Origin: RGDT01 sp964630925
GTDB lineage: Bacteria > Planctomycetota > Planctomycetia > Gemmatales > Gemmataceae
Direction of reading: 5' to 3'
Length of the DNA: 64,000 nt
NCBI GenBank assembly: GCA_964630925.1
Contig: CAZVZK010000027.1
Coordinates: 16,635-80,634, forward strand
Positions 17,905 through 27,406 of this stretch are shown piece by piece. Position numbers and translations under genes: made by a program. Position 1 is the first letter of the stretch. Every line of letters starts with the position of its first letter. Below the pieces are notes generated by a model, which saw nothing but the letters and a program-made list of their open reading frames with translations, did not search any database and was not told where the DNA came from.

Positions 17905-20358
17905 TCACGGCAGCCCCGCCATCTTGCGCCCCACCCACTCCATCGTCAGCAGAGCGACGACGAGGGCCAGTGCCCCCCACCACTGGTATAGCTTCTGGTC
18001 GTGCCTTTCGACATGGATGATCGCCTTCTTCACCAGCAGGCCGGCGAGGTCACGCGCCTCGTCCGCCGCGAACACCTTGCCGCCGCTCTTCGCCGCGATC
18101 TCCTCCAGCAGCGGGAGGTTCGCCTCCAGATCGGTCAATTCATTCGACTCCGGCGGCAGCACGCGGAACGGGGCACGCAGCGGCTTTCCGTCAGCGAGCA
18201 GTTTCGCGGCCAGCTCCGGGATCGCCAGCTCCAGGGCGTAGTCGCCCGGCGGCAGCCCTCGGATCTGTCCGTCCAGCAGACGCGGGCGCTCGGCGGGGCG
18301 CGAAAGCGGGATGAGGGCGGCGGCTTTCTCCTTGCCGTCGGCCAGCGCGATCACCCGCGCCCCGGCGAGCATGTCGTTCTTCAGCGCGCCGAGTTTCTCG
18401 GCCAGACGGGCCGTGACGGTTACCGGCTCGTCCGGGCGGAAGGCGGGCTGCGCCGGGCCGAAACGCACCCACTCGTTGCCCGCCGTCAGGGGGCGGTCGC
18501 CGGCTGCCCAGCGCACCACCTGGCCCCAGAAGCGGTGGTGGTACACGTCGCCCACCTTGAACCGGAGCCGCCACGTCGAATCGATCCCGACGTAGAGGAC
18601 GCGCCCGAAGCCGTAATTGTGCCGCACGATCACCGCGTTGCGGCGCTCACGCTCGGACGGCTTGAGGGCGGCCTCCTTCGGGTCGAGCCAGCCGGCCAGG
18701 GCCGTCGCACCCGGCTTGGCGACGCCGGCCACGGCCCACCCCCACGGACGCGGATGTCCGGCCCAGAGGGTGGCGTTCTCCTCGCGGTCTGGCTCCAGCT
18801 CCATGAACTTCTGCTCCTCGCCGGCCCGCGTCAACGCCAGCGCGAAGCCCTCCTCCGGCGCCAGCACGCGCGGCGACTCGATGGGCAGCAGCCGCCGCAG
18901 CGGGTCCGGGTCGCCGGCGGGCGTGGCCTCGGGGAACGCCAGCGGCATCGACCGCTTGCCGGCGATGATGACCAGCGTGCCGCCGGCCTCGGCGACGAAC
19001 CGCTCCAGCCTCTGCCGGTCGGCGAGCGTCATCTCCTCGGCGTCCACGTCGCCGACGATGATGCAGCCCAGATTCCCGAAGGCGTCCTCGCCCTCCGGCC
19101 AGCGGTCCGCGGGGAGGCCGGCCTTCTCGGCGGCGGCGGGCGTCAGGCGCCCGTCGATCCGCGGCTGCTCGAACAGGACCTTCTTCAGCTCGACCAGCCG
19201 GTCACGCTCAAGGGCCGTCGCGAGGTAGTGGTACTCCCAGCGTCCCTGGCCGTCGGCCAGCAGCACACGCACGCGGTCGTCGGCGACGCTCACCGTCGTG
19301 GAGAGGGCGTTGTTCGACGCCACCGCCTCCTTCGCGCCCTCGAACAGGGGCCGCACACTCGCAGTCAGCGTCTTCTGGCCGACCGCGTCCAACTTGACCG
19401 TGAAGGAGAGTGGATAAGTGCGGTCCTTGCCGTCGTGTTCGATGGTCTTCGGGGGGGCGGCCTCGTCCTTCTTGCCGTCATGCTTCAGCTCAACGAGGAA
19501 GTGGCCGACGGGCATGCCGGTGATCTTCACCTTCACGTCGATGACGCCGTCCACGTCCTTGTAGAAGTTCTGCGAGCCGCCGCGCACGGAGACGATGGCC
19601 GCGTCCGGCGGCGGACGGCGTGACCCCAGCGCGACGGGGAAGACCGGCACGCCACGCTTGCCCAGCTCGGCGGCGGCCTCCGATGGCGACGCCCCGCTGT
19701 TGTGCTGCCCGTCGGTCAGCAGCACGACGCCCAGCACCCCGCCCTGCCCCGGCGTGGTGCGCTGCAAGGCGCGCGACAGCGGGTCGGCCACGTCGGTGAA
19801 AGGGTCCTCCGGCGCCGCGCCGAGCAGCTCCTCCAACTGCTCGGGCTTCATCTCGCGGATGTCGCGCCCGAAGCCCCACAGCTCGACCTGATGCTTCGCG
19901 GCGAGGGAGGCCAGGAGGCCGAGGCCGTCCGACGAGAGGACGCGGCGGGCCGTCTCGGCGCGCGTCAACGTGTCCACGTCGGCGACGCCGAGGGCGGCGG
20001 CGAGGCGTCTCTTCTCGTCGGGGTCGCGCTGGGGGTCGGCGAGGGCCATGCTCGCCGAGCGGTCCACGACGACGATCACTCGGCCGGGCAATTCAGTGCG
20101 GCGCTCGTGGGCGTGGACCGGCTGGAGGCACACCAGGCACAGCACCACCAGCAGCGCCAGCAGACGCAGTGACAGCAGGCCGAACGCCGTCGCCGGGCGG
20201 ACGAGACGCAGCTCGTAGCGGTACAAGGCGATGAGGAGCAGCAGCGGGGCGAGGACGATGGCGGCGAGCAGCGGGAAGCGGAAGGCGGGGGCGAGGTGCG
20301 GCCACGGCGGCGCGAGCAGCAGCGACGAGTCGGGCCACGGCAGCGGTATGGAGAACAT
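17905..20358 (-). CDS. VWA-domain membrane protein with glutamine-amidotransferase-like region
   Basis: An 817-residue protein with two N-terminal membrane segments (LLAAIVLAPLLLLIALY, LRLLALLVVLCLVCLQP), a von Willebrand A domain with the MIDAS motif D99-R-S101-A-S103 and a further TDGQHN, then a region with GCIIVGDVDAEEMT that resembles the amidotransferase-like domain seen in planctomycete VWA proteins. A C-terminal membrane helix (WWGALALVVALLTMEWVG) closes it. It likely lies in the inner membrane with the VWA facing the periplasm. It follows a second VWA gene 203 bases upstream with a large inverted repeat between; such pairs commonly belong to MoxR-type clusters, but no MoxR gene is in the window. 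Confidence 0.85.
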   Translation of the reverse strand: MFSIPLPWPDSSLLLAPPWPHLAPAFRFPLLAAIVLAPLLLLIALYRYELRLVRPATAFGLLSLRLLALLVVLCLVCLQPVHAHERRTELPGRVIVVVDRSASMALADPQRDPDEKRRLAAALGVADVDTLTRAETARRVLSSDGLGLLASLAAKHQVELWGFGRDIREMKPEQLEELLGAAPEDPFTDVADPLSRALQRTTPGQGGVLGVVLLTDGQHNSGASPSEAAAELGKRGVPVFPVALGSRRPPPDAAIVSVRGGSQNFYKDVDGVIDVKVKITGMPVGHFLVELKHDGKKDEAAPPKTIEHDGKDRTYPLSFTVKLDAVGQKTLTASVRPLFEGAKEAVASNNALSTTVSVADDRVRVLLADGQGRWEYHYLATALERDRLVELKKVLFEQPRIDGRLTPAAAEKAGLPADRWPEGEDAFGNLGCIIVGDVDAEEMTLADRQRLERFVAEAGGTLVIIAGKRSMPLAFPEATPAGDPDPLRRLLPIESPRVLAPEEGFALALTRAGEEQKFMELEPDREENATLWAGHPRPWGWAVAGVAKPGATALAGWLDPKEAALKPSERERRNAVIVRHNYGFGRVLYVGIDSTWRLRFKVGDVYHHRFWGQVVRWAAGDRPLTAGNEWVRFGPAQPAFRPDEPVTVTARLAEKLGALKNDMLAGARVIALADGKEKAAALIPLSRPAERPRLLDGQIRGLPPGDYALELAIPELAAKLLADGKPLRAPFRVLPPESNELTDLEANLPLLEEIAAKSGGKVFAADEARDLAGLLVKKAIIHVERHDQKLYQWWGALALVVALLTMEWVGRKMAGLP

Positions 20359-20363
20359 GAGGC

Positions 20364-20557
20364 TACCTCACCCCCTAACCCCCTCTCCGAAGCGGAGAGG
20401 GGGGAGTCGTAAGAGCATCGCCTGCGCGGCGGGGTAGTATGCTCGTCTCTTGAATCGCGTAGCCCAACAAGAGGGCCGCACACATCGCCTCCGCTGAAGT
20501 GATGCTCTGGCGACTCCCCCCTCTCCGCTTTGGAGAGGGGGGCTGGGGGATGAGGTA
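20364..20557. repeat. Long imperfect inverted repeat of the CCCCTCTCC type
   Basis: Arms of about 56 bases at 20364-20419 and 20501-20557 pair with few mismatches around an 81-base centre. Each arm carries its own hairpin (CCCCTCTCCGAAGCGGAGAGGGGG in the left arm). A related single arm occurs at 37945-38000, so this is a dispersed family. It fills the space between the two VWA genes. Confidence 0.85.
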
Positions 20558-20561
20558 GTGT

Positions 20562-22853
20562 TCATCGATTCATCACCAGCCGCCGCGTCATCCAGACCTC
20601 CACGCACAGCAGGCCCACCAGGCCCAGGAGGAGGTAGAGCCAAAGGTCCTGCCGCCTCGTCCCATCCTCGGTCTGATCCGACAGCGAGCCGTCATCGGGG
20701 CCGGCGAAGCGCATGCCGGTCAGCCTCCCCACCTTGTGGATCATCTCCTTCGTCAGCGGCGAGAGGTCGGCCTCGCGGGCGTCCGCCGGGATGACGTAAT
20801 GCACCGACGCGCCTGCCGGCGTCCGCAGGGTGTAGACGCCGCTCTCCCTCGCGCCGTCGTAGGCGAACGCCGGACCCGACGGGCCTTCCACCTTCTGGAC
20901 CAGCAGTGTCCCGGCCTCCCCCGGCACCAGCGAGAGCGGCCGCGCCTCGCCGGCCGGCGTCGTCAGGGTGTATTGCCCGGCGTCGCCGTCCGCAGGGAAG
21001 CGGATCGGCTGGCCGGGCGCGAGGTTGTACTCCGCCGACCGCGCCCCCGCCAGGTAGTACACCAGCTCATGCACCAGCGGCACGAAGGATGAAAGCTCGG
21101 GCAGGTTGCCGCCCCAAGAAGCATCGAACGGAACCGCCGACAGGATCACGCGCCCCGCCGGCAGGGGGCGTTCGACCAGGAGGGGGGATTTGCCCGCAGG
21201 TGCCGCCAGGTGCGCGCCGGGGACGCCGGCGGCGTTCTTGCCCGCCGTCGTCAGCCTCCACCAGCGCGGGAAGCGGGCGTCGGCCAGCCCGCCCAGCGCC
21301 ACGTCGCGGAAGACCGCCAGCGCCGGGTGCTGGAACGGGGGCTCCGGCCTCCCCCACTCCTTCACCTTCGCCTCGTCGCCGGCGAGGCCGTCGAGACGCG
21401 CCGGCAGCCAGCCGGTGCCGCCGCGGTAGAGGGCGGCGTTGTACCACTCGGCATCGGCGCGCTCGCCGGGCGAGATCAGCACGCCGCCGCCGGCATCGAG
21501 GTAGCCCGACAGGGCGTCGGCCTGCTCGGGGCTCAGGCGGCGCACGTCGTGGAGGATGACGGCACGCGGCGCCGGGGTCAGCATCTCCGGCGTGAAGCCG
21601 TTGACCGTCACGACGCGGGCCTTCACCGCCGGTGTGCGGTCTAGGGCCGGCGACAGGGCGTCGCGCAGGAAGTCGCTCGCCAACGAAGGCGGGACGGCGC
21701 CGGACGGCTCGCCGTCGATGATCAACACCGGCAGGGTGGGGATCACCTCGACGGACAGATCCTGACGGTCGTCGCCCGGCACGCGGTCGCGCGGGGTGTA
21801 GCCGGGGGGGCGCTCGGCGGGGGGCGGGTCCGGCTCGATGATGACGCTGACGAGGTGCGAGCCGTGATCGGCGAAGCGGTAGGCGAACGAGAACGGGATG
21901 CGCCCGTCGCGCGGGACGGCGGCGCCGGCCGCCGGCGCCGGCAGGTCGCGGACGTGCTTGCCATCGACCTCCAGCCGGATGCGGTGCGGCGGGGCATACG
22001 TCTCCTGCCCCGACACCACCAGGGCGCCCTGGAAGCGCACCTCGCGCCCGGCCACCGCGACGGGCCGGTTGCTCGCCAGGGGCGCGACGGCGTAGTTCGG
22101 CAGCGCCCCGCCGCGCCCGGAAGCCATGTCGATGAAGACGATGCGTGGCCTGGGCCGGTCCATGGGGGCGGGCCGTGACAGGCCCAGCTCGCCGGCGAGC
22201 AGCTCCCAGCGGAAGAGCGAGGCCGGGTCGCCGACGCCGAACGCCTGGTTGTCGCTGAGGAGGATGACCTCGCGCTGGCCGTTCTGTCCGGGGGAGAGCA
22301 GGGCGAAGGCGGCGCGGAGGGCGTCGGCCCAGTTGCACGTCCCCGCCGGCGCGGGCAGGCCCGCCAGGAGACGCCGCGCCCGCGCGGCGTCGGCGCTCAA
22401 TTCGCCCGAGACGGACACGGCGCGTTCTCGTGCGAGCAACACGGACAACCCATCGCCGGGCTGCGCGCCGTCGAGGTAGTTCTCGGCCCAGGCGACGGCG
22501 CGGGCGAAGGCACTGACGCCCTCCTCGTCCGCGGCCCCCATGCTGGCCGACCCGTCGATGACCAGCACCACATCACGCGGGGGGCGTCCGGCGAAGGCCG
22601 CTGGCAGTTTCACATCGAGGAAGGGCCCGGCGAGGGCGAGGCAGAGCACGGCGAGGAGGCCCATGCGGACGAGCATGAGGAGCAGCTCCTCCAGCCACAC
22701 GCGCCGCCGGGTGGCGTCGCTGACCTGAAGGAACTGCATGGCGCCCCAATCGACGATGTCGTGGCGGCGGCGGTTGAGGAGGTGGATGAGCGGCGGGATG
22801 GCGAGGGCGGCCAGCCCGAGGAGCAACCAGGGTGCATGGAACGGCAGGGGCAT
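20562..22853 (-). CDS. BatA-type VWA-domain membrane protein
   Basis: A 763-residue protein starting at the ATG at 22851, which gives the typical BatA N-terminus (FHAPWLLLGLAALAIPPLIH followed by LLNRRRHDIVDWGAMQFLQ). A second membrane helix (MGLLAVLCLALAGPFLDV) is followed by a VWA domain with MIDAS D100-G-S102-A-S104. A C-terminal helix (LWLYLLLGLVGLLCVEVWMT) anchors the end. This architecture is common in planctomycetes downstream of MoxR and DUF58 genes; here the upstream gene is instead a DUF1549/1553 protein with a terminator-like hairpin between, so this gene probably starts a new transcript. Confidence 0.88.
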   Translation of the reverse strand: MPLPFHAPWLLLGLAALAIPPLIHLLNRRRHDIVDWGAMQFLQVSDATRRRVWLEELLLMLVRMGLLAVLCLALAGPFLDVKLPAAFAGRPPRDVVLVIDGSASMGAADEEGVSAFARAVAWAENYLDGAQPGDGLSVLLARERAVSVSGELSADAARARRLLAGLPAPAGTCNWADALRAAFALLSPGQNGQREVILLSDNQAFGVGDPASLFRWELLAGELGLSRPAPMDRPRPRIVFIDMASGRGGALPNYAVAPLASNRPVAVAGREVRFQGALVVSGQETYAPPHRIRLEVDGKHVRDLPAPAAGAAVPRDGRIPFSFAYRFADHGSHLVSVIIEPDPPPAERPPGYTPRDRVPGDDRQDLSVEVIPTLPVLIIDGEPSGAVPPSLASDFLRDALSPALDRTPAVKARVVTVNGFTPEMLTPAPRAVILHDVRRLSPEQADALSGYLDAGGGVLISPGERADAEWYNAALYRGGTGWLPARLDGLAGDEAKVKEWGRPEPPFQHPALAVFRDVALGGLADARFPRWWRLTTAGKNAAGVPGAHLAAPAGKSPLLVERPLPAGRVILSAVPFDASWGGNLPELSSFVPLVHELVYYLAGARSAEYNLAPGQPIRFPADGDAGQYTLTTPAGEARPLSLVPGEAGTLLVQKVEGPSGPAFAYDGARESGVYTLRTPAGASVHYVIPADAREADLSPLTKEMIHKVGRLTGMRFAGPDDGSLSDQTEDGTRRQDLWLYLLLGLVGLLCVEVWMTRRLVMNR

Positions 22854-22868
22854 TCCCCCATCATAACA

Positions 22869-22909
22869 GGCCGGCCCCGGCGGGGGCAGATGCCTCACCG
22901 GGGCCGGCC
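22869..22909 (-). terminator. Hairpin after the DUF1549/1553 gene
   Basis: A perfect 12-bp stem (GGCCGGCCCCGG with CCGGGGCCGGCC) around a 17-base loop, between two minus-strand genes. On the minus strand it is followed by TGTTATGATGG, with no strong T-run, so termination is likely but not certain. Confidence 0.5.
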
Positions 22910-22929
22910 GTGTTCTCATTCCGGGCGAG

Positions 22930-22949
22930 CCGGGGGCGTAAGCCCCCGG
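22930..22949. repeat. Short palindrome CCGGGGGC-GTAA-GCCCCCGG
   Basis: An 8-bp perfect stem with a GTAA loop just after the DUF1549/1553 stop. Similar short palindromes are common between planctomycete genes; together with the neighbouring stem at 22869 it may form the 3' end of that transcript. Confidence 0.6.
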
Positions 22950-22961
22950 AGTGGGACCCGG

Positions 22962-24782
22962 TCAATGGTTCAGCAGGAACTCGTTGCTGTTGAGGAGCGC
23001 CCAGAACAGGTCCTCGTACTGCGCCCGCGCCGAATCCTTCGCCTTGAACTCGGGGCGGAGGGCCATGCGCGACAGCACGCCGGACATCTCCTTGGCGGAG
23101 GGCGGCCGGTTCAGGGCGTAGGTGTAGAGCTTGGTGACGACCTGCTGCGGGGTCTTCGAGCTGGAGATGGCGAGGGCCACGGCCCCCTTGTCCTTGCGGC
23201 TGATCGCCTGGTTGATCTCGGTGCCGTTCATCATCATCAGCGCCTGCACGATGGTGCCATTGAAGGTCACCTCGTTGCCCTCGTCGTCGCCGAAGTTGGT
23301 GATCAGCTTGCCCAGCCAGGCGTCCTTCAGCTTCTTCTTGTCCTCGGGCGTGGCCGGCTTCTCGTTCGTCGCGGTCATCAGCGACTCGAAGAGCTGCTCG
23401 GGGGACAGGGCCTTCATGACCATGCGGCTGAAGAGGACCTCCTGGTCCTGCTTGTCGTTGCTCGGGTTGGCGACGTAGCTCATGTGGTACGCCTTGCTGT
23501 GCGTCATCCAGCGGATGAGCTTGTGCATGTCGTAGTTGTAGTGCTTGAACCGCGCGGCCAGCTCGTTGAGCAGCTCGGGGTTGCTGGGGGTGTTGTTGTC
23601 GTTGAAGTCGTCGATGGGGTTGACGAACCCGCGGCCGAAGAACAGCGCCCACATGCGGTTGACGACGGCCTTCGTGAACATCTCGTGCTCGACGACGTAC
23701 TTCGCCAGCTCGACGCGGCGGTCGTTGCCCTTGACCTTGGCGTCGAGGCGCGGCCCGCGCTCCTTGCCGCCGGAGGGCAGGAACTCGGCGTGCCACATCT
23801 TCACCTTGCCGGAGCGCAGCTCGAAGAAGACGTTGGCGTCGGGGTTGACGGCGGGGTCATCCGACAGGGTGAGGTCCGGCGGGGCCATGCCACGCATGGG
23901 ACGCATGCGGGCGCGGCCCTCGACCTTGACCTGGCGCAGGAAGGCGTTGACGCCCCAGAACATCTCTTGCTTCAGGCCGTTGAAGAACGGGTGGGCGTGG
24001 CACTGGGCGCACTGGACCTGCGTGCCGAGGAAGATGCGGGTGATGCGCGAGGTGAGGGGGATCATCTCGAACGCGCCCTCCTCGCGGACGCGGGCGCCCG
24101 GCGTGGGCTCGCCGAGGTGGGCCATCACGAAGTTGGCCGCCCCATTCTCCGTATTCTTCCCCTTCGCCGTGATCAGCTTGGTGACGATCTCGGCGTAGTT
24201 CTTGTTGTTGGCGAACTGGTCTTCCAGCCAGGTGGACATCTGGTCGTGGTACTTGCCGCGGCCGAAGTCGCCGGCGCGGGTGAGCAGCCAGTTGCTCCAC
24301 ATATTCGCCCAGTGCCGCGGGTAGTCCTCGCTCTTGAGAAGCCGGTCGATGAGGAGGGAGCGGCGCCGGTCGGGCGAGTCCTTCAGGAACCGGTCGATCT
24401 CGGCGGGGGTGGCGATGCGCCCGATGATGTCGAGCGAGGCGCGGCGGATGAACTCGTGGTCGGTGATGAAGTGGCTGTGGGTGACCTTGTTGGCCTTGTA
24501 GCCCTCATCGAGCTTGGTGTCGATGAGTTTGGCCATCTCGGGAACGTCGGTGCCCTCGCTGGCGATGGTCATCTTGAGCGTCATCGGGCCGGTGGGCTTG
24601 ACGACGACGGGCTTGCCCTTCTTGTCCTTGTCGTTGCCCTTGGTGTCGCCCTTGGTGTCACCCTTGGGGTCGGCGGCGCCGGCCAGGTGGGTCAAGCCGC
24701 AGACGGCGGCGAGCAAAAGGGCGCCGGCCCACAGGGGCCGCCATCGTCCGGGGGACCGCCCGGCCGGCGAAGCGTGACGCAT
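22962..24782 (-). CDS. Exported DUF1549/DUF1553 protein
   Basis: A 606-residue exported protein. A signal peptide (PLWAGALLLAAVCGLTHLAGA) is followed by a short charged repeat (KGDTKGDTKGNDKDKKGK). The DUF1549 domain includes FIRRASLDIIGRIATPAEID and the single CxxCH motif CAQCHAHPF, and the DUF1553 domain includes VNRMWALFFGRGFVNPIDDF and the C-terminal LNSNEFLLNH. These are standard signatures of a large planctomycete family with no established biochemical role. The one CxxCH could bind haem or a metal. Confidence 0.92.
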   Translation of the reverse strand: MRHASPAGRSPGRWRPLWAGALLLAAVCGLTHLAGAADPKGDTKGDTKGNDKDKKGKPVVVKPTGPMTLKMTIASEGTDVPEMAKLIDTKLDEGYKANKVTHSHFITDHEFIRRASLDIIGRIATPAEIDRFLKDSPDRRRSLLIDRLLKSEDYPRHWANMWSNWLLTRAGDFGRGKYHDQMSTWLEDQFANNKNYAEIVTKLITAKGKNTENGAANFVMAHLGEPTPGARVREEGAFEMIPLTSRITRIFLGTQVQCAQCHAHPFFNGLKQEMFWGVNAFLRQVKVEGRARMRPMRGMAPPDLTLSDDPAVNPDANVFFELRSGKVKMWHAEFLPSGGKERGPRLDAKVKGNDRRVELAKYVVEHEMFTKAVVNRMWALFFGRGFVNPIDDFNDNNTPSNPELLNELAARFKHYNYDMHKLIRWMTHSKAYHMSYVANPSNDKQDQEVLFSRMVMKALSPEQLFESLMTATNEKPATPEDKKKLKDAWLGKLITNFGDDEGNEVTFNGTIVQALMMMNGTEINQAISRKDKGAVALAISSSKTPQQVVTKLYTYALNRPPSAKEMSGVLSRMALRPEFKAKDSARAQYEDLFWALLNSNEFLLNH

Positions 24783-25100
24783 CGTTCTACCCCCTCAGAG
24801 GTGCATTCCGGCCCCGGTGACGGGGCCTGTTCGGATGTCATTGATTCTGGCACGGCGCGTCCCCGGCGTCAACGGGGTGGTCCCCCGTTCCTCCAAAGGC
24901 GCCGCCCCGCACGCCCTGAGACGCCCGGGGCCCGCCGTTGGTTCCCTAACCGAAGGGGCGGAGGTGGGCGTCAGGGCCGGCGTATCCGGCACACACGGCA
25001 GAGACGGAGTAAATCCCCCAGGCCCCTCTTGCCGATACTAGCGATATTCGCACGGAATCGCCGCGCCCGCTCACGGCGGACGTTCTCACGGGGTGAGGTT
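24783..25100. other. Intergenic region between divergent genes
   Basis: A 318-base gap upstream of the TolC-like gene and, on the other strand, of the DUF1549/1553 gene; it should hold both promoters. The only signal I can point to is GGTGAGG just before the ATG at 25101. No gene, hairpin or convincing -35/-10 pair was identified. Confidence 0.5.
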
Positions 25101-27338
25101 ATGCGCTGGAAATTGCTCTGCGCGGCCCTGGCCAGCATCTTCGCCGTCACCTCAGGCTGTAAGCAGCGCTGCTTCATGACCGAGGCGGACCACAACCGCA
25201 CGGTCACGAGCCTCCTGGAGGGGACGGAGGACATGCCGGACCTGTCGGCCCGGCCCGCCATCAACCCGTCGCCCCCGCCGCAGACGCTGCGTGACTTCGA
25301 CCGCAAGGTGAAGTTCATCTCCCTGGCCGAGTGCATCGCGCGGGCGCTGGAGCACGGGCGTATCGGCCAGCCGAGCTTGCTGTTCCCCGGCACCGCCCAG
25401 GACAACCTCGTCCAGTTCACGGGCCGCGGCGTGTCGGGCTCGGACGCCGTGCGCGTCCTTGCGCTCGACCCGGCGCGGGCGGGGGCGGACATCGACGCGG
25501 CGTTGAGCAAGTTCGACGCGGTCGTCACGAGCAGCATCCAGTGGCAGACGACCGACCAGCCCATCGGCACGCCGCTGCAGAACATCCAGGCCGGCACGCA
25601 GGGGTCGATCCAGCAGCAGGACGCGACGTTCACGTCGGCGGTGGTCAAGCCGCTGGCGACGGGCGGCGTGGCGGCGATCACGATGAACGTGCCGTACACG
25701 TACACGAACCTGCCGGCGCGGGTGAACCCGTCGTACAGGCCGCAGCTCAACTTCCAGTTCGAGCAGCCGCTGATGCAGGGCTTCGGCGTGGAGATCAACC
25801 AGCTGCGGACGGCGCACCCCGGCAGCATCCTGAACCCGGGCGTGTTCAACGGCTCGCCGACGGGCGAGGGCATCCTGCTGACGCGGGTCCGCTTCGACCA
25901 GCAGCGGGCGGAGTTCGAGCGGGTGGTCAACCAGATGCTGCTGAACGTCGAGGTGGCGTACTGGAACCTGTACGGCTCGTACTGGACGGTGTACAGCCGC
26001 GAGCAGGGCCTGCGCTTCGCCTACGAGCTGTTCCGCACCGCCAAGCAGCGGCTGGACGCGGGCAGCGCGACCGCGTCCGAGCTGTACGAGGCGCGGGCCC
26101 AGTACGAGCAGTTCCGCGCCCAGCGCCTGCAGGCCCTCGACCAGCTCATGGAGTTCGAGCGGCAGCTGCGTGCCCTGATGGGGCTGCCGGTGGAGGACGG
26201 CAACCGCCTGATGCCCAGCGACCAGCCGACGCTGGCGGCGTACAACCCGGACTGGAACGGCGCGTTGCACGAGGCGTTGACGAAGCGTCCGGAGCTGTAC
26301 ATGGCCCGGCAGGACATCAAGGCGGCCCAGATGAACCTGCTGCTGGCGAAGAACCAGCTCCTGCCGGACGTGCGGTTCCAGGCCAGCTACGACTTCAACT
26401 CCATCGGGACGCGCCTCGACGGGGCGAGCGGGTCGAACGCGAACGGCGGCGACATCAACGCCTTCCGGGGCCTGTCGGACGCCAACTTCAGCTCGTGGAC
26501 GATGGGCATCCGGGCGAACATCCCGCTCGGCTGGCGCTTCGCCCACGCCCAGGTGCGGCAGGCGCAGATCGGCCTGGCGAGGTCGCTGGAGACCCTCAAG
26601 GACCAGGAGATGAAGGCGGAGAGCTTCCTGTACAACTACTACCATCGCCTCGGCACCGCCTACGCCCAAATCCAGGCGAACCGGGCGACGCGCGAGGCCC
26701 TCGCCGAGGTGGTCCGCGCCGCGCAGGCCCAGTTGGCCGCCGGCAAGGTCAGGCCGTCGGAGGTGGCCCCGAGGGTCCGCGAATGGGCCGACGCCCTGGC
26801 CAACGAGTACCAGGCCATCGTGACCTACAACAACGCCCTGGTGGGGATGGAGTTCGCGAAGGGGACCATCCTGCAGCACGACAACGTGGTGATCGCCGAG
26901 GGCCCGCTGCCCGGCTGCGCCTCGGCCCGCGCCGTGGAGCACGAGAAGCAGCGTTCGGCGGCCATCGTCCTCCGCGAGCGTGCCGTGCCCGCCGGCCCCG
27001 GGGCGATCGTGCCGGTGTCCGGGGCCGTGACGATGGGCGCCCCGGCCGCGCCTGAGAACGTCGGCTCGCTGCCGGGGATGATGTCCGTCACCCCCCCGCT
27101 GACCGACGTGCCCACGCTGCCCGCGGACCCGAAGGCGGAGGTGAATCCGCCCGTGGCCGCACGGCCCGAGGACGTGTCCACGAAGCCGGCGGCGAAGCCG
27201 CTGCCGAGGCCTGCCCGCCGCGAGTCGGAGTTCGGGACGGCGGCATCGCCCTCGCCGTCGGCGATGCCGTTGCCGGCGGGGCCGGCTCGGACGCCGTACC
27301 GCCGCGAGTCGGACTTCGGGACGGCGCCGGGGCGGTGA
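25101..27338 (+). CDS. TolC-family outer-membrane efflux-like lipoprotein with a low-complexity tail
   Basis: A 745-residue protein. The start at 25101 gives a lipoprotein signal (LCAALASIFAVTSGC, lipobox TSGC) and has GGTGAGG just upstream; the frame is open for 780 codons further upstream, but that is a shadow of the opposite-strand gene. The body has the TolC/OEP layout of long helices and short strands (LNVEVAYWNLYGSYWTVYSR, LRALMGLPVEDGNRLM, QIGLARSLETLKDQEMKAES). The last ~150 residues are Pro/Ala-rich and end with a duplicated RRESxFGTA motif. It probably forms an outer-membrane channel. No RND or ABC partner gene lies next to it. Confidence 0.88.
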   Translation: MRWKLLCAALASIFAVTSGCKQRCFMTEADHNRTVTSLLEGTEDMPDLSARPAINPSPPPQTLRDFDRKVKFISLAECIARALEHGRIGQPSLLFPGTAQDNLVQFTGRGVSGSDAVRVLALDPARAGADIDAALSKFDAVVTSSIQWQTTDQPIGTPLQNIQAGTQGSIQQQDATFTSAVVKPLATGGVAAITMNVPYTYTNLPARVNPSYRPQLNFQFEQPLMQGFGVEINQLRTAHPGSILNPGVFNGSPTGEGILLTRVRFDQQRAEFERVVNQMLLNVEVAYWNLYGSYWTVYSREQGLRFAYELFRTAKQRLDAGSATASELYEARAQYEQFRAQRLQALDQLMEFERQLRALMGLPVEDGNRLMPSDQPTLAAYNPDWNGALHEALTKRPELYMARQDIKAAQMNLLLAKNQLLPDVRFQASYDFNSIGTRLDGASGSNANGGDINAFRGLSDANFSSWTMGIRANIPLGWRFAHAQVRQAQIGLARSLETLKDQEMKAESFLYNYYHRLGTAYAQIQANRATREALAEVVRAAQAQLAAGKVRPSEVAPRVREWADALANEYQAIVTYNNALVGMEFAKGTILQHDNVVIAEGPLPGCASARAVEHEKQRSAAIVLRERAVPAGPGAIVPVSGAVTMGAPAAPENVGSLPGMMSVTPPLTDVPTLPADPKAEVNPPVAARPEDVSTKPAAKPLPRPARRESEFGTAASPSPSAMPLPAGPARTPYRRESDFGTAPGR

Positions 27339-27362
27339 GCAGAGTGGGGGCGGCGTTCGCAC

Positions 27363-27403
27363 GGCGACGCCGGGTCATCGCGCTGCGATGACCCGGCGTC
27401 GCC
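27363..27403. terminator. Bidirectional terminator-like hairpin
   Basis: A perfect 19-bp inverted repeat with a 3-base loop (arms 27363-27381 and 27385-27403) sits between the convergent TolC-like and MutS-like genes, ending 3 bases from the MutS-like stop codon. It should end both transcripts, though neither side has a long T-run. Confidence 0.75.
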
Positions 27404-27406
27404 CTG

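Noticed and set aside
22761..25100. 780-codon upstream extension of the TolC-like gene
   Set aside because: The extension is antisense to the DUF1549/1553 gene; a lipoprotein signal and ribosome site mark the real start at 25101.
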